A stretch of DNA of 64,000 bases. Origin: Leucosporidium creatinivorum. Its lineage: Eukaryota; Basidiomycota; Microbotryomycetes; Leucosporidiales; Leucosporidiaceae. A program made the position numbers and the translations under genes. The notes under the pieces are model-generated. The model made no database searches. It worked only from the letters and a program-made list of their open reading frames with translations, and was not told the DNA's origin. The stretch is taken from contig BCKL01000007.1 in assembly GCA_001600635.1 (NCBI GenBank), positions 272,303-336,302 on the forward strand, given 5' to 3'. Below are positions 32,341 through 45,722 of this stretch, piece by piece (the stretch's first letter is position 1; the number at the start of each line of letters is the position of its first letter).

Positions 32341-34985
32341 CTAACCATGCCCAACGAACTGGTACAACACGCTCCTAACCAACCCACTTAACTGCTTCGG
32401 CTCGTGCTGATACGTGCTCATCACCATCGACAGGCCGAGACTGTATCGTTCGCAGCGCATGTCAGCTTTTGAGCGAGGAGTAGGAGACAGAAGTAGAGAG
32501 AGAAGGAGGGAAGTAGAGAAGAAGCTCACCTCGTCATCAACACCTCGCCGCCGGGGACGAAGGGGACGTAGGAGCGCCGACGTAGGACCGACCAGAGGGA
32601 TTCCATGCCACGGGGGAGGACGTACCTGATCGGCATGGGGTGAGGGCGATAGGGAGGAAGAGAGGGAGAGAGGGTCAGTCGGCGCCGAGACGAGCGAAGG
32701 GGAGACGAGAGCGACGCCGAGAAGAGAGGAGGGAGAGTGCAAACGTACATGGCCAACTCTCCGCGACGCTTCTTCTCTTCGATGAAGAGGGAGACGCAAG
32801 TGAGGAAGCCTGTTGACGAACCGAGCGAGATCAGCACCTGTGCTCTGCTCGGCGCCTCCGCCCCACTCACCCGAAGCCCAATAGTAGCCCTTATGCAACC
32901 AAACCCTCATCATCCACTCTGGCACCTTGCCATCCAACGCATAAAACACATTCCTCTGCGTGCACACCAAGCCTTGGAACAGCATGACAAACGTGGCGAG
33001 GAAGGAGCAAGACCGGAGCGTGCCGAAGAAGGATTTGGTGAGCACTTTGGTGGGGTTTGCGCGGAAGGCCTTTGAGCGGAAAAGGATGGGAGGGATGGTG
33101 TGTAGGGCGGAGTAGACGGGGAGCATCCACCTAGAGTTAAGGGGAAGGGAGGGTTAGCGCCGAGCAGCAGAGGTAGGGAAGAGAGAGAGAGAGTACGTAC
33201 CGGAACACAGCCTGCCAACGATCTATAGCAGTCCAAGTACAGGTATCCGTCCACGGATGCACGACCTCACAAGGCGCAAAGGGGGGTCCAAAGTCACCCT
33301 TCAAACCCAAAACGCCCAAGTCCATCAGCTCTCTCCCCTTCCCCTTCCCTTTCCCCTCCACCACCGGCATCCGAACTGAACTGCACTCACCTGCTCCGCG
33401 TTCCTCGCGTACTGCTCAATCAGACCCCGATTCCTACTCGTACACCCCGCCTTCCACTCGATCGCCTTCCTCGCCGTGTCTGGGTCGAACGTCCCGAACC
33501 GACTGACTTGGAGGTTGACGGGCAGGCAGGGCTCGGCGACGCGCGAGGCGGACGTCACCCAGCGGCGGTAGCCGGGGGGAAGGGCTTCGGGCGCCATCTG
33601 AGGAGAGAGGGAGGGAGGGAGGAAGGGTTAGTGAGGGAGAAGAGAAGGAGGGAGAGGGAGGAAGGAAGGAGGGGAACGGACCAGCCAGGAGTACATCTAG
33701 GGTATCGTCGACGAGGAAGAAAGAGAGCGGTCGATAGTCAGTTCAGCGATCAACAGCTCCAGCTCCAGTTCGTCCCGTAAATCAAGCCGTCGCCGAGCCA
33801 GCCCCTCCAATCCTAATCCTGCAAGAACGGACTCACAATCTGCCCGCAAGCCGCTCCGAACAGGAGGACCTCGCCGTTCGGGATGTTGATCCATCCTCGT
33901 TGGGCGGCGACGTTGAAGTGGCCTTGGAGGCCTCTGTTTCGTTTTGTTCGTTTGGGTAGGGGTCAGCGACGGGTGGCGGTCGAGGCGAGGCGAGGCGAGG
34001 CGGGTCGTGGGAGTGGGGTTGTCGAGGAGTGAGGAGGGAGGGAGGGAGGCAAGAAGGAGGAGAAGGTAAAAACTCACCGCACCAACATCTGTTGCCCCAG
34101 CGTGACCCTCCTGCTCTTCTTTTCTGCTACGACCGAGATGCCCGACACTGCACCCGCAATCGCAGCATGCCACCACTCTTCTTGCCCGAGGCCTTTTTTG
34201 CCGGGGTTGTAGAGACGGAGGAGGTGGAGGGTGTATTTGCTGTGACATGGTGAGGGGAGGGAGGAGGAAGGAAGGGGGTCAGCGCCGAGCTTGAAATAGG
34301 GAGTGAGGGGAGCGCGGCGGGGAGCTGGTAGGGAAGAGAGAGAGCAGAGAGACAAACTAGAGGAAGGTGAATGCGCCCATCATGGTGCCGAAGCGGAAGG
34401 TATCGGCGCCGAAGAGAGCTCGGAGGATCAAAGCCGGGGGGATGCCTCTGCGGTTGCGTTCCGGTGGAGCTGGGGTCAGCGGGGAGCACGGCGAGGTTCC
34501 CAGGGAAATGTAGCTCACTTCTTCTTGGTCGCTCGCAGCGCAATGACTACGAGGTTGATCCCACCCCGGATCGTTGCCGCGAGGAGGGCGGATCCTATTC
34601 AATCGCGTCGGAGGTCAGCTCTCTTGGACAGCGGCTCAGGCTGCAGCTCTCTGTACTCACTCGCTCCCCCTCTCACAGCATGACCCAACACCTCCTCCAA
34701 ATTCTTGGGCCGGGCTTTGTGATCGCCGGGCTGGCCGCGTCTCCAAAGGGCTTGCTGTACTTGTTTGGCCTCTAGATCGCGGAGGGATTTGAAGGAGAGG
34801 TTCTTCTTTAGGGAGCCGTAGGATTCAGTCAAGGTGGGAGTGTAGAGTGGTTCGGGGGAGGTGGAACGGGTCGAGGGGGCAGAGTAGCCGGACATGGTGA
34901 GGTCTTCGAGGGGGAGTCGGCGGGGGCGGGAGGGGATAGGTGAGGTTGGTGTGGAAGCTGTAGGTGATTCGATTGGGTCCTCCAT
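32341..34985 (-). CDS. TMEM135-family multi-pass membrane protein
   Basis: Twelve exons on the minus strand: 34985-34661, 34594-34519, 34447-34358, 34239-34078, 33933-33837, 33696-33682, 33597-33391, 33298-33201, 33130-32871, 32809-32749, 32625-32530 and 32440-32341, giving 528 residues. After a Ser/Pro-rich cytosolic N-terminus come several hydrophobic segments (AATIRGGINLVVIALRA, AIAGAVSGISVVAE). The Cys/His element PCEVVHPWTDTCTW follows, then a second membrane half (CSFLATFVMLFQGLVC, LPRGMESLWSVLRRRSYVPF, LSMVMSTYQHEPKQL) typical of TMEM135. Animal TMEM135 acts in mitochondrial dynamics and peroxisomal lipid handling; the fungal role is unknown. Exon 6 has 15 nt (MYSWL). The acceptor of intron 7 is not certain: 33299 is preferred for its upstream CTGAT branch, but others 30-40 nt earlier also keep the frame. 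Confidence 0.8.
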
Positions 34986-35307
34986 CGTTGGAGAGCAGCG
35001 AGAGGAAGAAGAGAGAGCGAAGAGAGAGCGAGTGTGGGGTAGCTTGCTTGCCCGTTGACCCTGCGAGACCACAGAGTCTGATTCGAATTGGCCGTGTAAA
35101 CGAGAGAGAGAGAGGAGCTCCTATTTGGAATAGACCTGAAACCGCTACAGAAACAGTCCAGAGCTGTGCGAGTTTGAGTTTGGAGACGAGTGAAGCGGAG
35201 GAGGGCAACCCTCTCTTTGGAGCGTTTCACCTCTCTTGAGCTCCTTCAACTCTCATCGCTCAGCTCTCAGCTCTTCACGCTCGTCGTATCAGGCTACAGT
35301 AGAGGTA
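34986..35307. promoter_or_regulatory. Divergent upstream region of the TMEM135-like and Ras-GAP genes
   Basis: It separates two start codons pointing away from each other and must hold both promoters. No named motif was seen. Confidence 0.5.
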
Positions 35308-38300
35308 ATGGCCGAGGCAGGAGGCAAGACCAGGTCGAAAGGGTTGTTCTCTCGCGCTCGCCCCGAATGGTCGCGTCGTAGCTTAGCCAATGGATCACCA
35401 ACTCCCCCTCCTCCCTTACCTTCTCCTGCACCAACAGTCCAATCTAATACAGCTCCCCCTCATCACTCGACTAGCTCCCTCGACTCGGCCAAGCATCGCC
35501 CTACAGAATCACCACTCTTGCCCCGTTCCACTTACTCTTCCCTCAACAACATCTCTAATCAGCCCTCTTCAGCAACAGCACATGCCACCTCTTCTTCTCA
35601 TCTCGCTCCTGCTCCCTCTACCTCCAACGGCGTATCCGAAGGGTCCCTAGCAGCTACTCTCGTCAAGAGGGTCGTAGCGCGCGTGAGTTGAGAGCTCGTC
35701 CCGCTCGAGCTTCTTCAGTATAGCGAGGAGGAGGCTGAACAGGGCGTCATTCGCAGCTACCGATTTACTCGGCATCCTCGACTTCGGTGCCGGATCAGGA
35801 GGCGAGCGTAGCCCAGGCTTGCAGCTCGTTGGAGACCTTCGCGCGGACCCGGCTCGCCATGGTCCTGCTACCTCTTTTGACCGAGATTGAAGCTTTGACC
35901 AAGGTGTGTAGTTAACTTAGAGCTAAAACCGAGGCTTAGCTTAACCCCCCTACGCCATCAGCCCCCCTTCCACACCACCTCGGACTTCCTCTCGCTCGAC
36001 CTCCTCCACTCCCAACTCTTCCTCCTCGCCCTTCTCTCGCGCTGCTTCTTCTCCCACTGGGCCTCGCACGACCTCTCCCGCCGCTCCGTCAACAACCCGC
36101 AACAAGCAGCCGGTCTGCTCGACCCCCCGCCCCTCGAGGATGCCCTCGCGAGGCAGTTACTCGCTCTGGCGGTCGGGCTACTCAAGGTCCATGTGGCCCA
36201 GGATGAGGAGCTCTCGCCGCTGAATGCGGGAGTAGCAAAGGAGAACGGAGTAGCAGGGAGCAACACCTCCGTCTCCTTCCTCGCCCAAGCCTCGCTTCGT
36301 CAAGCGCGGGCTGCGCAGGCTGCCCGCTCCTCCCCTTTCTCCTCCGCCCCACCTCCCCCCTCTACCTCCTCCTCATCAACCTCTACCTCCCCCCGCACCC
36401 GCCCGCAAGCCTCCGCCCACCTCGTCCGCCACGCCGCCGAAGTCGTCTACTTCCTCTCGGCGAGCAATTGGTCCGTCGTCATGGCGAGGATCAAGAGTCG
36501 GGTGTTGCTGCATCCGAGTACAACAGTAGCGGGAGGAGGGGAGGAGCCCGATTTGAGCGAGATGAGAGTGTTGGAGTGTTGCTGTTTGGATCGCAGGAGG
36601 TTGGGCGCGGTCATCCAGGGTCAGTTCGGCGTTGCTCATGAGGAGGCGGAGGGGCGCTTGCTGATCCTCTTGCGCGGACCGACAACAGAGCTCTGCAACA
36701 CCTTCATCCACCTCCGCCGTCCCACCCAAGCCTCCCTCTCCATCCTCCTCCACCGCTCAGTCTGGTCCTTCCTCGAATCCCACCCCTACCAATTCAGCGC
36801 CCTCACCTCGTCCCTCCGTCGCCTCGAAGGGGGTCCAGAAGTCCTCTTTGACATTATCTACACCCTCAGTGAGAGCAGCAAAAGGAAGGATTATGCCTGG
36901 CCCGTCATGACGATGCTGTTGACGCTTTGTCCTGATTTGGTCGGCAAGTTGGTCGTCGGGGAGGGGGCGAGGAGTCCTGGGTTGACGAAGAAGGTGGGTT
37001 GTAGATTTGCTCTTTTGTCTGCCTCTCCTCGAGGCCGAAGCTGACGCATCTCGGTCGAATTCGCAGGTCCAATTCCTCGATGGCCTCCGCAAGGCGCTCA
37101 AAGGCAAACTCATAGACGTCGCAGTAGTATGCTACGCCGACCTCGCCCGAGCAGCAGCCTACACCGAGCCAGACGACCAAGATCCCTCGGCGTTGAGGTT
37201 GTTGGTCGCTGATTTCGAAGCCGAGCTCAAGGTGCGCCCCGTCTTCCGCGTCTCGAGTCGAGCTAGCGAGAAGCATGATCTGACGCGACGCGCGCGACGA
37301 CTATCGCAGAACACCCTCTTCGACCCTCACCACCCTTTCCTCCTCCCCACCACCTCGGGCTCCGTCTCGGGCAGCACCTCGCTCGGCACCTCCCTCTCGA
37401 CGCAGACCCTCCTCGCCCTGTACCGCCTCAACCCCTCCAACGTCATTGAATCTGTCTTTGCCCCGCTCCTCCGTCCCGAGGCGCACGAGAAGCAGAAGGC
37501 TGCGGCGTTGGAAGCGGTGCTGCTCCTGTTTAGGGAGGAAGCGATTGTACCTTGGAGTCCCGGGCCACTGGCGCTGTTGTCGACGGTGGCTAAGCCGTTG
37601 AGGGCGATGTTCCTTGTACGTTCATCCCTCTTCCATTTCGGTACGTCTCCCTAACCTTCAATCGCAAGCAGGAGCTCTCGGCCCACCCCACTCCCCCTTC
37701 TCGCCGCCCTTCCTCCGCCCGCCAAGCACACAACGCGACCCGCTCCTCTCACGAGCACCACTCCTCCTCCCCTCTCCTCCTGCAAATCCTCCATCTCTGG
37801 TCCTCCGACCTCCGTTTCCTCGTGCACGGCGTCTTCCGTCCGCCCTTAGATGCGCCGGCGAACCAGCCCGGTAGCGGGGACACGTTGGCGAGGGTTTGTC
37901 TGGCGGTTGTTGGAGTGCTGGAGGATGAAAGTGAGGGAGTGAGGAGGGCGGCGATGCGGTTGTTGGGGAGGCTGTTGGAGGAGGAGGGGGAGGAGGTGAG
38001 TAGCGCGAGGGATGGCGCCGGGTTGGAGATCGCTACGTGAGTTTGGACTCCGAGGCGGAGGGTGGGAGATGGGTTTGTTGCTGATGTTTGCTCGCCTGGA
38101 CAGACTGCCGGTCAGCGGGGCGATTAGCAAGTTTGTCGTCGAGGCCAGCTCGGCCGAGGAGCAGATGGCCGTCGAGGTCCTCTTGCAAGACCTGAAGCGG
38201 TACCGAAAGCTCTTCTCTCGCTCTCCTGTACGTTATCCCTACTCTCCCTCTCCCTCTCCCGTCGCTGACCCCCTCGCTCGCTCGCCCTCACAGTCCCCTC

Positions 38301-41300
38301 ACTTCCTCTCCCTCCTTTCCCAAACCCCCTCCTGGACCTCCCACTTCTTGACCCTGGAAATCGCCCTCCTCACCTCCCTCACCTCCTCCTCCTCCTCCGT
38401 CCGCTCACTCGCAATCCAAGGCCTCGCCCACGCCTCCGCCATCCTCAACGCGTTCGACCGAATGGGCTTAAACCGACCGGCGAACGGAGGGGGAGGGATC
38501 GAGGGCAGGACGGTGATTAAGGCTTTGGCTGAGAGTTTCGAGAAAGGAGGCGGAGCGAGCGGGAGAGACGTGAGGAAGGTGCTGGGGGGGTTGGAGAGGG
38601 CGAGTACGGGGATGCTGGCGGCGTGGGAGGAGGTGATGAGGAGGTGGAAGGAGCTTTCGGGGGTCATCTTTGCGAGAGGGGAAGAGGAGGAGGAGGAGGA
38701 GGAGGGAAAGAGCAGCGGAGGGCACAGGAGGGAGTCGAGCGAGAGCTCGAGGTCGCCGGTGGTGAGTTTCTCTTGCGCCGAGCGGGATGAACTCCCAACT
38801 GACGGACGATCGCGACAGCAACACTTTGACGAGTGGATCAGTCTCTCGGGCTTCCTGCTCGCTAGCTCGGGCGTGTGCGTTGATGCTGTAGGAGTTGCGC
38901 CGTTGGAGGAGGTCGTCTCGAAGGCGGCTTATCCCTCGCGCTTCTTTCGCCGAGTCGACCGAGCGAAGCAGGTCGACTGTGTGATACAAGAGTTGGTGGA
39001 TCTCCTCGGTAAGCTCTTCCTCTCACTTCAGACGAGAACAAGCGCTCACCGTCTTTCCTCATCCACCAGTCTCCGACTCGATCAACGTCCGCGACTCGGT
39101 CCGCGACCTGCTCGGCCACGACCTCTCCTCCACTCAACTCCCTTCGTTCGTCGCCCACCTCGACCAAATCTCCCGCCACTTCTTCTCTCAAGACAACGGC
39201 GTCCCCGTCACCGAAGAAGCCTTCACCGTCTTCATCGAGCAGACGATCGCCGTCCTCCGCCTCGTCTTCGACCAGGACCGCGAGCGTTCGACGCCTCCTC
39301 CCAGCCTCTCCGACGCGGCCGTCACGACCCTCGATGGACTACTGCTGTCCTTCACCATCTACGTCCAGCGACTCGAGTCGAGCCTCCAGGCTTATCGCCT
39401 CAAGATCCGCCTTTGCTCGCTCTGCGAGGTCATCGTCGCTCAGCGGGAGCCGAGGCAGCGAGACTCCGCCTTCTGCAACAAGATGCTCGAGCGGTTCGTT
39501 AGCTGGGCTTCAGATGCACCAGTGAGTCCCTTACATCAACAGCTCGTGGTCGACCTTAGAAAGCTGATCTTTTCGTCACCCTTGTAGACTCACCGCGACG
39601 AAGGCTACGAGCGACTGCAGCGGGATCTGGACCTCGCCTGCCTCAAGGCCATGGTACCGCTACTCGACGGCCTCGTCATCCACTCGGCCGACTGGAACGA
39701 CAGCCCCACGACCAAGGGAACGGATCCTCGTCGTGAATTTCGGCGACGACAAGCCCTGCGAGCAAACGACGCTGACTCCCATGTCGAACAGTCTTCAACC
39801 GCTACTTTGACTTCTTCGCCTTTTCGCTCCATCGTCTGGGGCAATCGCAGTCGAGTGTAAGTCCCAATCCTTCGCCGAACCCATCACCGCTGACCTTTCC
39901 TCCCAAACGCAGGTCGTCGTCAATGGCTATAGCAAGCCAGCTCGGAGCGAGCCGAAGGCGTCGATCAATACGCAAGCTCGAGACGCCGTCGTCAGCGCCC
40001 TCGCCAACCTCCTCAGCGCCAACGTCGAGGCAGCTCAACTTCAATTCGGCGAGATGAGCCTTTCGTCGGACGTGGCTGCTCGAGCGGCGTACTTGGAGAG
40101 TGAGTAGCGTATGCGCGGGAGCTGTTGAGCTGAACTGAGCTGACTTCCTTCCTCATGCAGCTCTCACCAAGGTTATCGACAAGGGCACTCGATTCGACGA
40201 GCTCAAGCGGCCTATCGAGGACGACACTTTCGCTCAGCTCGTCAAGCTGTTGCGCCAACCCGGTCCACTCGCCATCGCTCTATGCCATGTAGCGTCGGCC
40301 GCCCAGTTCGAGGACCTCATCGAGATCTTCCTCAAGGTCTTCAACAGTCGCAAGGTGGTCGCACGATTCCTCAAGGCCGTTATCGAGATGGAGGTGGCGG
40401 TCACCGACCACGAGTCCACCCTCTTCCGCGGCAACAGCTTCGCAACTCGCATCCTCACCGTCTACGCTCGCGCCCGAGGCTACCACTACCTCCGCAACAC
40501 GCTCAAGGACCTCCTCCTCACTCTCTGTCAGAAGCCACCCGAGTTCAGCATGGTGAGCCCTCTTCTTATCCATCCCTCGACTCCCGCTGAGGCCCTCTTT
40601 CTCCAGGACTTCGACCCTCATCGCCAAACGGCTCACGACGACGTCGCCTCGCGCAACCTCGAGCAGGTCACCGAGGCCTTCCTGGTGTGCATCTCTCAGT
40701 CGATCGACCAGGTCCCACCGGCCATTCGCGACATCTGCGCCCACATCGGAGAGGTTGTCGGCGAGCGCTTCCCCGAGTCGGTCTTCACGGCGTGCGTTGA
40801 ACTTCTCGTGCTTCGCTAGAGCTATGCTGACGCCTCGCCGTACCACAGAATTGGCGGCTTCATCTTTCTGCGCTTCATCAACCCAGCCATCGTCTCGCCA
40901 GAGACGATCGACCTCGACCTACCAGTGCTCGGCTCGGCGGGCGACAATCGCGACATTCGTCGAGGCCTCGTCATGATCACCAAAGTGCTCCAAGCGCTCG
41001 CCAACAACGTTCGCTTTGGGTCCAAGGAGCCGGGCATGAAGAAGCTCAACGAGTTCATGGATGTACAGGTGGTGAGTTGCGCTCTGCTCGAATACCTCGT
41101 GGAGCTCGGCTCATCCCTTCCTGCCCCACAGTTCGTCATGACTCGCTTCCTCCAAGCGATCTCGCACTACAGTCCCGCCGAGGAGCCTTCCGAGCCTCAG
41201 ATCGAGGCCAGTGACGAGACGCCCGACTCGACTCTCGACGAGGCCGACCGTTCCTTCCTCCACCAATTCCTCAGCGACAACGCCGAGAAGCTGTGAGTAC

Positions 41301-44300
41301 TCTGTCTTTCCGCGCACGCTTTAGCAGCTCGCTGACTCGCTTGGTCTTCTTCAGCGGTGTCGAGCTGCTTCGCGGCAAGCACGCCGGCTCGCGCTACTGG
41401 CAAGAGGGCACCGCTCCTTCGGCGACCGTCGGGCAGGAGACTTGGTCGCGAGTGACCGACCTCATCGCCGCACTCGGCACTCCACCAGAGACTGCAGCTC
41501 GAGCTGCAGCTGCCGAATGGGAGGCAGCGCCGGCGCAAGAGTACGCTTCGTTCATGTCTCGCAACGAGCTGAGGACCGAGGGCGAGGGAAGTGTCTGGGA
41601 TCGTCTCTTCTACGAGATCTCGGGCAACAAAGTGCGTGAAGCTCTTTGTAGTCCTCCGAGAGCTCGAGCTGATGGTTCTGAGCCAACACAGAGCGGCAAC
41701 ACGACCTTCTGCCTTCTCCTTCATCGCATCAAGGCCGAGACGGCCGATCTCGAGTCGCTCGTCTACTGCATCTTCAAGGTATGACCCTTCTCGCCAGCTT
41801 CTCGACTCGACTCGACTCGAAGAAGCTAATCCTGCCTTACTACAGACCCTCGAGAAGGTCCAGGGGCCCTTCGAGATCTTGGTGGACGCCACCTCCTTCG
41901 CCAGGCCGAACGAGATCCCGCCAGTCTGGGTCGCTCAGCTCATTTCCATCATCCCCACTTCGACCTCTCAGCATCTCATGCGCATCGTACTCTTCTCGTG
42001 CGTCCTGTTGTGTCCGAGACGACTGCGCGCAAGCTGAGCACCTCCTCCTCACAGCGCCAACTCAGTGCTTCGGCGCTACGTCCGCAAGCTCGCTCGATCC
42101 ATGTCCTTCGAGAACTTGGACACTCGACGTGTCCTGGCCGTCTCGACCACCGCCGAGCTCGAGCAGCACTTCAACGACGTCGAATTGATCCTACCGGCAT
42201 CGACAGGTAAGCCACTCGCGCTCTCCCGGTCTTCACTGGCTCACCTAGTCTCAACTCTCCTACAGTCTCCCTCGGTCGGGAGAAGCGGAAGCAATTTGCA
42301 CAGATGACCGAGCGCCACCAAGTCAAGGTCGAGAACCCCGTCGTCTTCAACATCGGTCAGCGCACCCTCATCCTCTCTACGGCGAAGCGGCAGGAGCTCT
42401 TCTCGGACGTGCGAGTGGTACTGGACGACATCATCGAGCTTTCCAACATCGAGGAGGTGCGCAAGCTGTCGATGGGCGTAGAGGGCGACGGTATCAGCAT
42501 CAAGGTCGTCGGCGAGGAGTACTCGCGACGCTTTCTCGCCAACGTCCACCGCGACGATCTCTTTACGGTGCGCATACGTCTCTCTCTTCCTTCTGCCTAC
42601 TAGGTGGCTCATTATCTGCCCTCCGTAGGCCCTCAACGATGCTCGAAGCGACGCACCAGCAGCCCCTTCCCCCGTCCCCCGCGACCGAACCTCGCCCGAG
42701 GATGCGAACGCCGTCATCATCAACGCCATTCTCGTCAACCTGTCGTCTAGCCGAGAGCTGTTGCGCTCACGTGGCTATGAGCTGCTATGTGCGCTCCAGC
42801 GGTCGGCCAAGATTGAAGGGTTCGAAAGTCTGCGAGGTGCCGAAGGTGAGAGATGACAGTGCGTCGCTCAATAGATCGCGTTTGGCTGACGAGTTTCCGT
42901 TTGATGCTGCAGGCCTCTATGTACCTGGCGCTCATCTGACTTTCCTGGCGGCCGTCAGCGAACGTCTCGCCGGCGCCTTCCCGTCTTTCGCCCTAGGCGT
43001 ACTGAGCCAGATCGCCTCGGCCATCGCCACGGTTCCCGCCGAAGATGCAGCAGCGTACATCCATTGCTTACGACCTTGGCTACACCATCTCCACGCTCTC
43101 AGCTTCACGCCCAGGGACGAGAGAGAGGCCGTGCACCTCAAGGTTCGACGAGCTCTTCGAAACCTCATGCGAGCTTCGCTAAGGGAGCCGACGGTACGAG
43201 AGCTCACATTTTCTGCCCCTGGAGTAGCGCGAAGCTGACCTTTTGACGGCGACAGATCCACGCCGCTCTGCTTTCGCGGGTGTGGCCAGCGTGCGGCAAG
43301 CTCGATTTGCTTCTTCGTGAGTCGTCTCGAAAGCGCTTCAACGACATCGCTGATCGCTTTGTCGGTCTACAGCGTTCCTACTCGACGAAGGCGTTCGGAT
43401 CGTCACCTCGTTCGACATCGGCTCCGACCCTTGCTTCAAGATCGGCGAGATCTTCGTCGGTCTCGCTGCAGGACAAGCTCTCCGTGGAAAGATACTGGCC
43501 AGGCTTCGACAGTGCATAGCGCGCACCGCCCTTCAACCCGTCGCTGCGCTTCCCTCAAGCCCCGAGTGGCCCGAGCTGTCCGCGCTCATTCGGCTCGACC
43601 TCCCTCTCTCCTTCGACAGCCGTCCTCACCTCTACCTCCCCGAGATCTTCCACGTCATCGTCTCTCTATGCGGCGTAGGCTCGCTCGCCGTTCGACGAAG
43701 CGTCTACGCGCTCGCTATCAACACCATCCACGCCCTCGGGAAGGAGAGCGACGCCGAGGTCCTCGATCGCGTACTTGCGAGCCTCGGTAGCGGAGAAGGA
43801 CGTGCGCTCTTTGGCCTACCGGCAGATTCGTACGAGTCGGCCTCGCTACCAGACTGGGACGTCTCCGTGTCGGGCGAGAAGCTGGTCGCAGTCCTCGTGG
43901 GTGTCATCGAGGCTGCTCCCTCCCTCGGTAAGTCTTCTACAGCCGATGTGCGACAGCGAACCGCCGCTGACCCTTCCTCTCCGCCAGATACGGCCAACGC
44001 GTGGCGAGCACGATGGACGAGTTTGGCGACGGCCGCCTGCTTCCAACACAACCCCGCCCTGCAAGCTCGCCAATTCCTCGTCCTGTCCTTCCTCGGTGCT
44101 GCATCAATCGATGGCGACCTCGTCTTCCAGGTGAGCTGCAGGTCCTCTGGCGCTCAACCGCCGCTTACGCCGAAACCCCTCAGATCCTCACTACGCTTCG
44201 TTCGGCGATCAGGCTGTCGCCGAGCAACGACGGAGAGCTCGCGGTGGTCATCATCCGCACCTTGGTAGCCACTCTACCGGGTCTCCCCGACGAGAACCCC

Positions 44301-45310
44301 TTCTGGAGCGGACTCGGATGGCTCGCCGTCGCCTTCCTCCAAATCGGCAAGCCCTCCCTCTCAGCCGCGGCGATTCCCCTTCTCTCCACCGTCCTCGACA
44401 ATATGCACCGGGCCGGCTACTTCTCCCAGCGACCACTTGTTGACACCTTCCTCGACTATCGCGATTCGGACGGACCCGAGTCGAGCGCCAACGCCCTCGA
44501 CGATGCCTCTGGAGTCGACACCGAGATCAACTTCAGCTTCGCCCTCGCCACCCTCCTCGTCAATCCCCTACGAGACACGAATACCACCTCCGCCACCGTC
44601 TCGCTAGTCTTCCAGCTTCTTCGCTACGCTCGCGCCAACATCACCGGCGACTCGGCGGCGGGACGCCTCGATCTCGTGGAGGAGGATGCCCTCCCCTTCT
44701 TCCTCCTCCTCCTCCCCGTCGCGGCTCGGACTGGTCGGTTGGACGAGCTGCTAGAGGCTGCCGGCCTTCCCTCGGCGGATGTACACGGCAGCAACTTCGA
44801 GCGCTACCGTTACGCCGCTCGTGGACTCGGTCTAGAGAGGCGTGACAGCGTGTTCCTCGCATTCGCGCTGGTCATCGCACTCGCTCAAGACGCACGCGAT
44901 GTGCAGGAGCGCCTTGCTCTCCTCGCCGTGCTCGAGCATCTTTGCTTCTCGCATCCGGACGGCGCCGACGTCTAGTGAGTCCATCGAGCTCTGCCCTACG
45001 GCGCCTGCACTGACCTGATTGATCCGTACATAGCTACCATCCCCTCGTCCCCATCCTCAACTCCGCCCTGGCGTCCAATGCCCGTAGCGACGAGCTGGAA
45101 GCTGCTCAGGCGGTCCTCCAGGCGCAGTCGGCAGACTCGACCGGCGACCACCCATCAGCCGAGCACATCCTTGACCAGCTCAATGAGCTTGGCTTCCCTG
45201 CCCTCGCGCACGTCGGCATTCCTCAGGAGGAGGGCGACCTCGCCGAGCAGGCCGAGCTGTCGCTGCTAGCCTCCCAACTCCTCTCCAACGTCCTCAACAA
45301 TCCCCGCTAG
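35308..45310 (+). CDS. Neurofibromin/IRA-type Ras GTPase-activating protein
   Basis: Thirty exons, all in phase, give about 2735 residues: 35308-35682, 35757-35903, 35962-36619, 36689-36993, 37067-37231, 37310-37615, 37672-38036, 38104-38227, 38294-38761, 38819-39008, 39070-39521, 39588-39732, 39792-39856, 39913-40099, 40161-40552, 40607-40791, 40849-41071, 41132-41292, 41355-41631, 41692-41778, 41846-41997, 42055-42206, 42266-42567, 42629-42845, 42913-43193, 43256-43316, 43373-43927, 43988-44130, 44184-44974 and 45034-45310. The Ras-GAP domain spans about residues 1330-1620, with the arginine finger in TLFRGNSFATRI (about 1408), then YLRNTLKDLL and GGFIFLRFINPAIVSP. A Sec14/PH-like module (VWDRLFYEISGNK, FEILVDATSF) follows it, as in NF1 and Ira1/2. 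It should switch off Ras and so restrain cAMP/PKA or MAPK signalling. Intron 3 (69 nt) is a multiple of three and stop-free. Confidence 0.93.
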
Positions 45311-45722
45311 CATTTGTGACTCGTCTCTTATCGTTCTTATTCCACCCCCTCGCATCCTCTGCAGCCTATAGCCCCCCCTCTTCGATACCTCTCCCTCTCT
45401 ATTTGTCTCTCGGTCGACTCGGATTTCCTTTAGCAATGCAGGTCAAGCTTAGGAGGACACGCGTGAGACAGCTCTTGCATTGACAGAGAGCCGAGAGCTC
45501 ACTCGGAACCGACGGAACTTCGTTGAGTGCTTCAAGGAGCTTGCGTTTTCGCAGCTTCATCTCTCGAGTTGGGCTTTAAGTAGCGATAATGATAGATGGG
45601 ATGACACTACTACGACAACAAGAATACTGCTCTACTAACGATTAGATACTAAGCTCACGCTGATGCCCGACTGAGCTGCTCGAGAAACCCTGGGCCTCGC
45701 CGAACCCTTCCCCCGCTCCTCC
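45311..45722. other. Intergenic stretch between convergent genes
   Basis: It holds the 3' ends of the Ras-GAP gene and of the next minus-strand gene. Nothing else was recognised. Confidence 0.5.
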
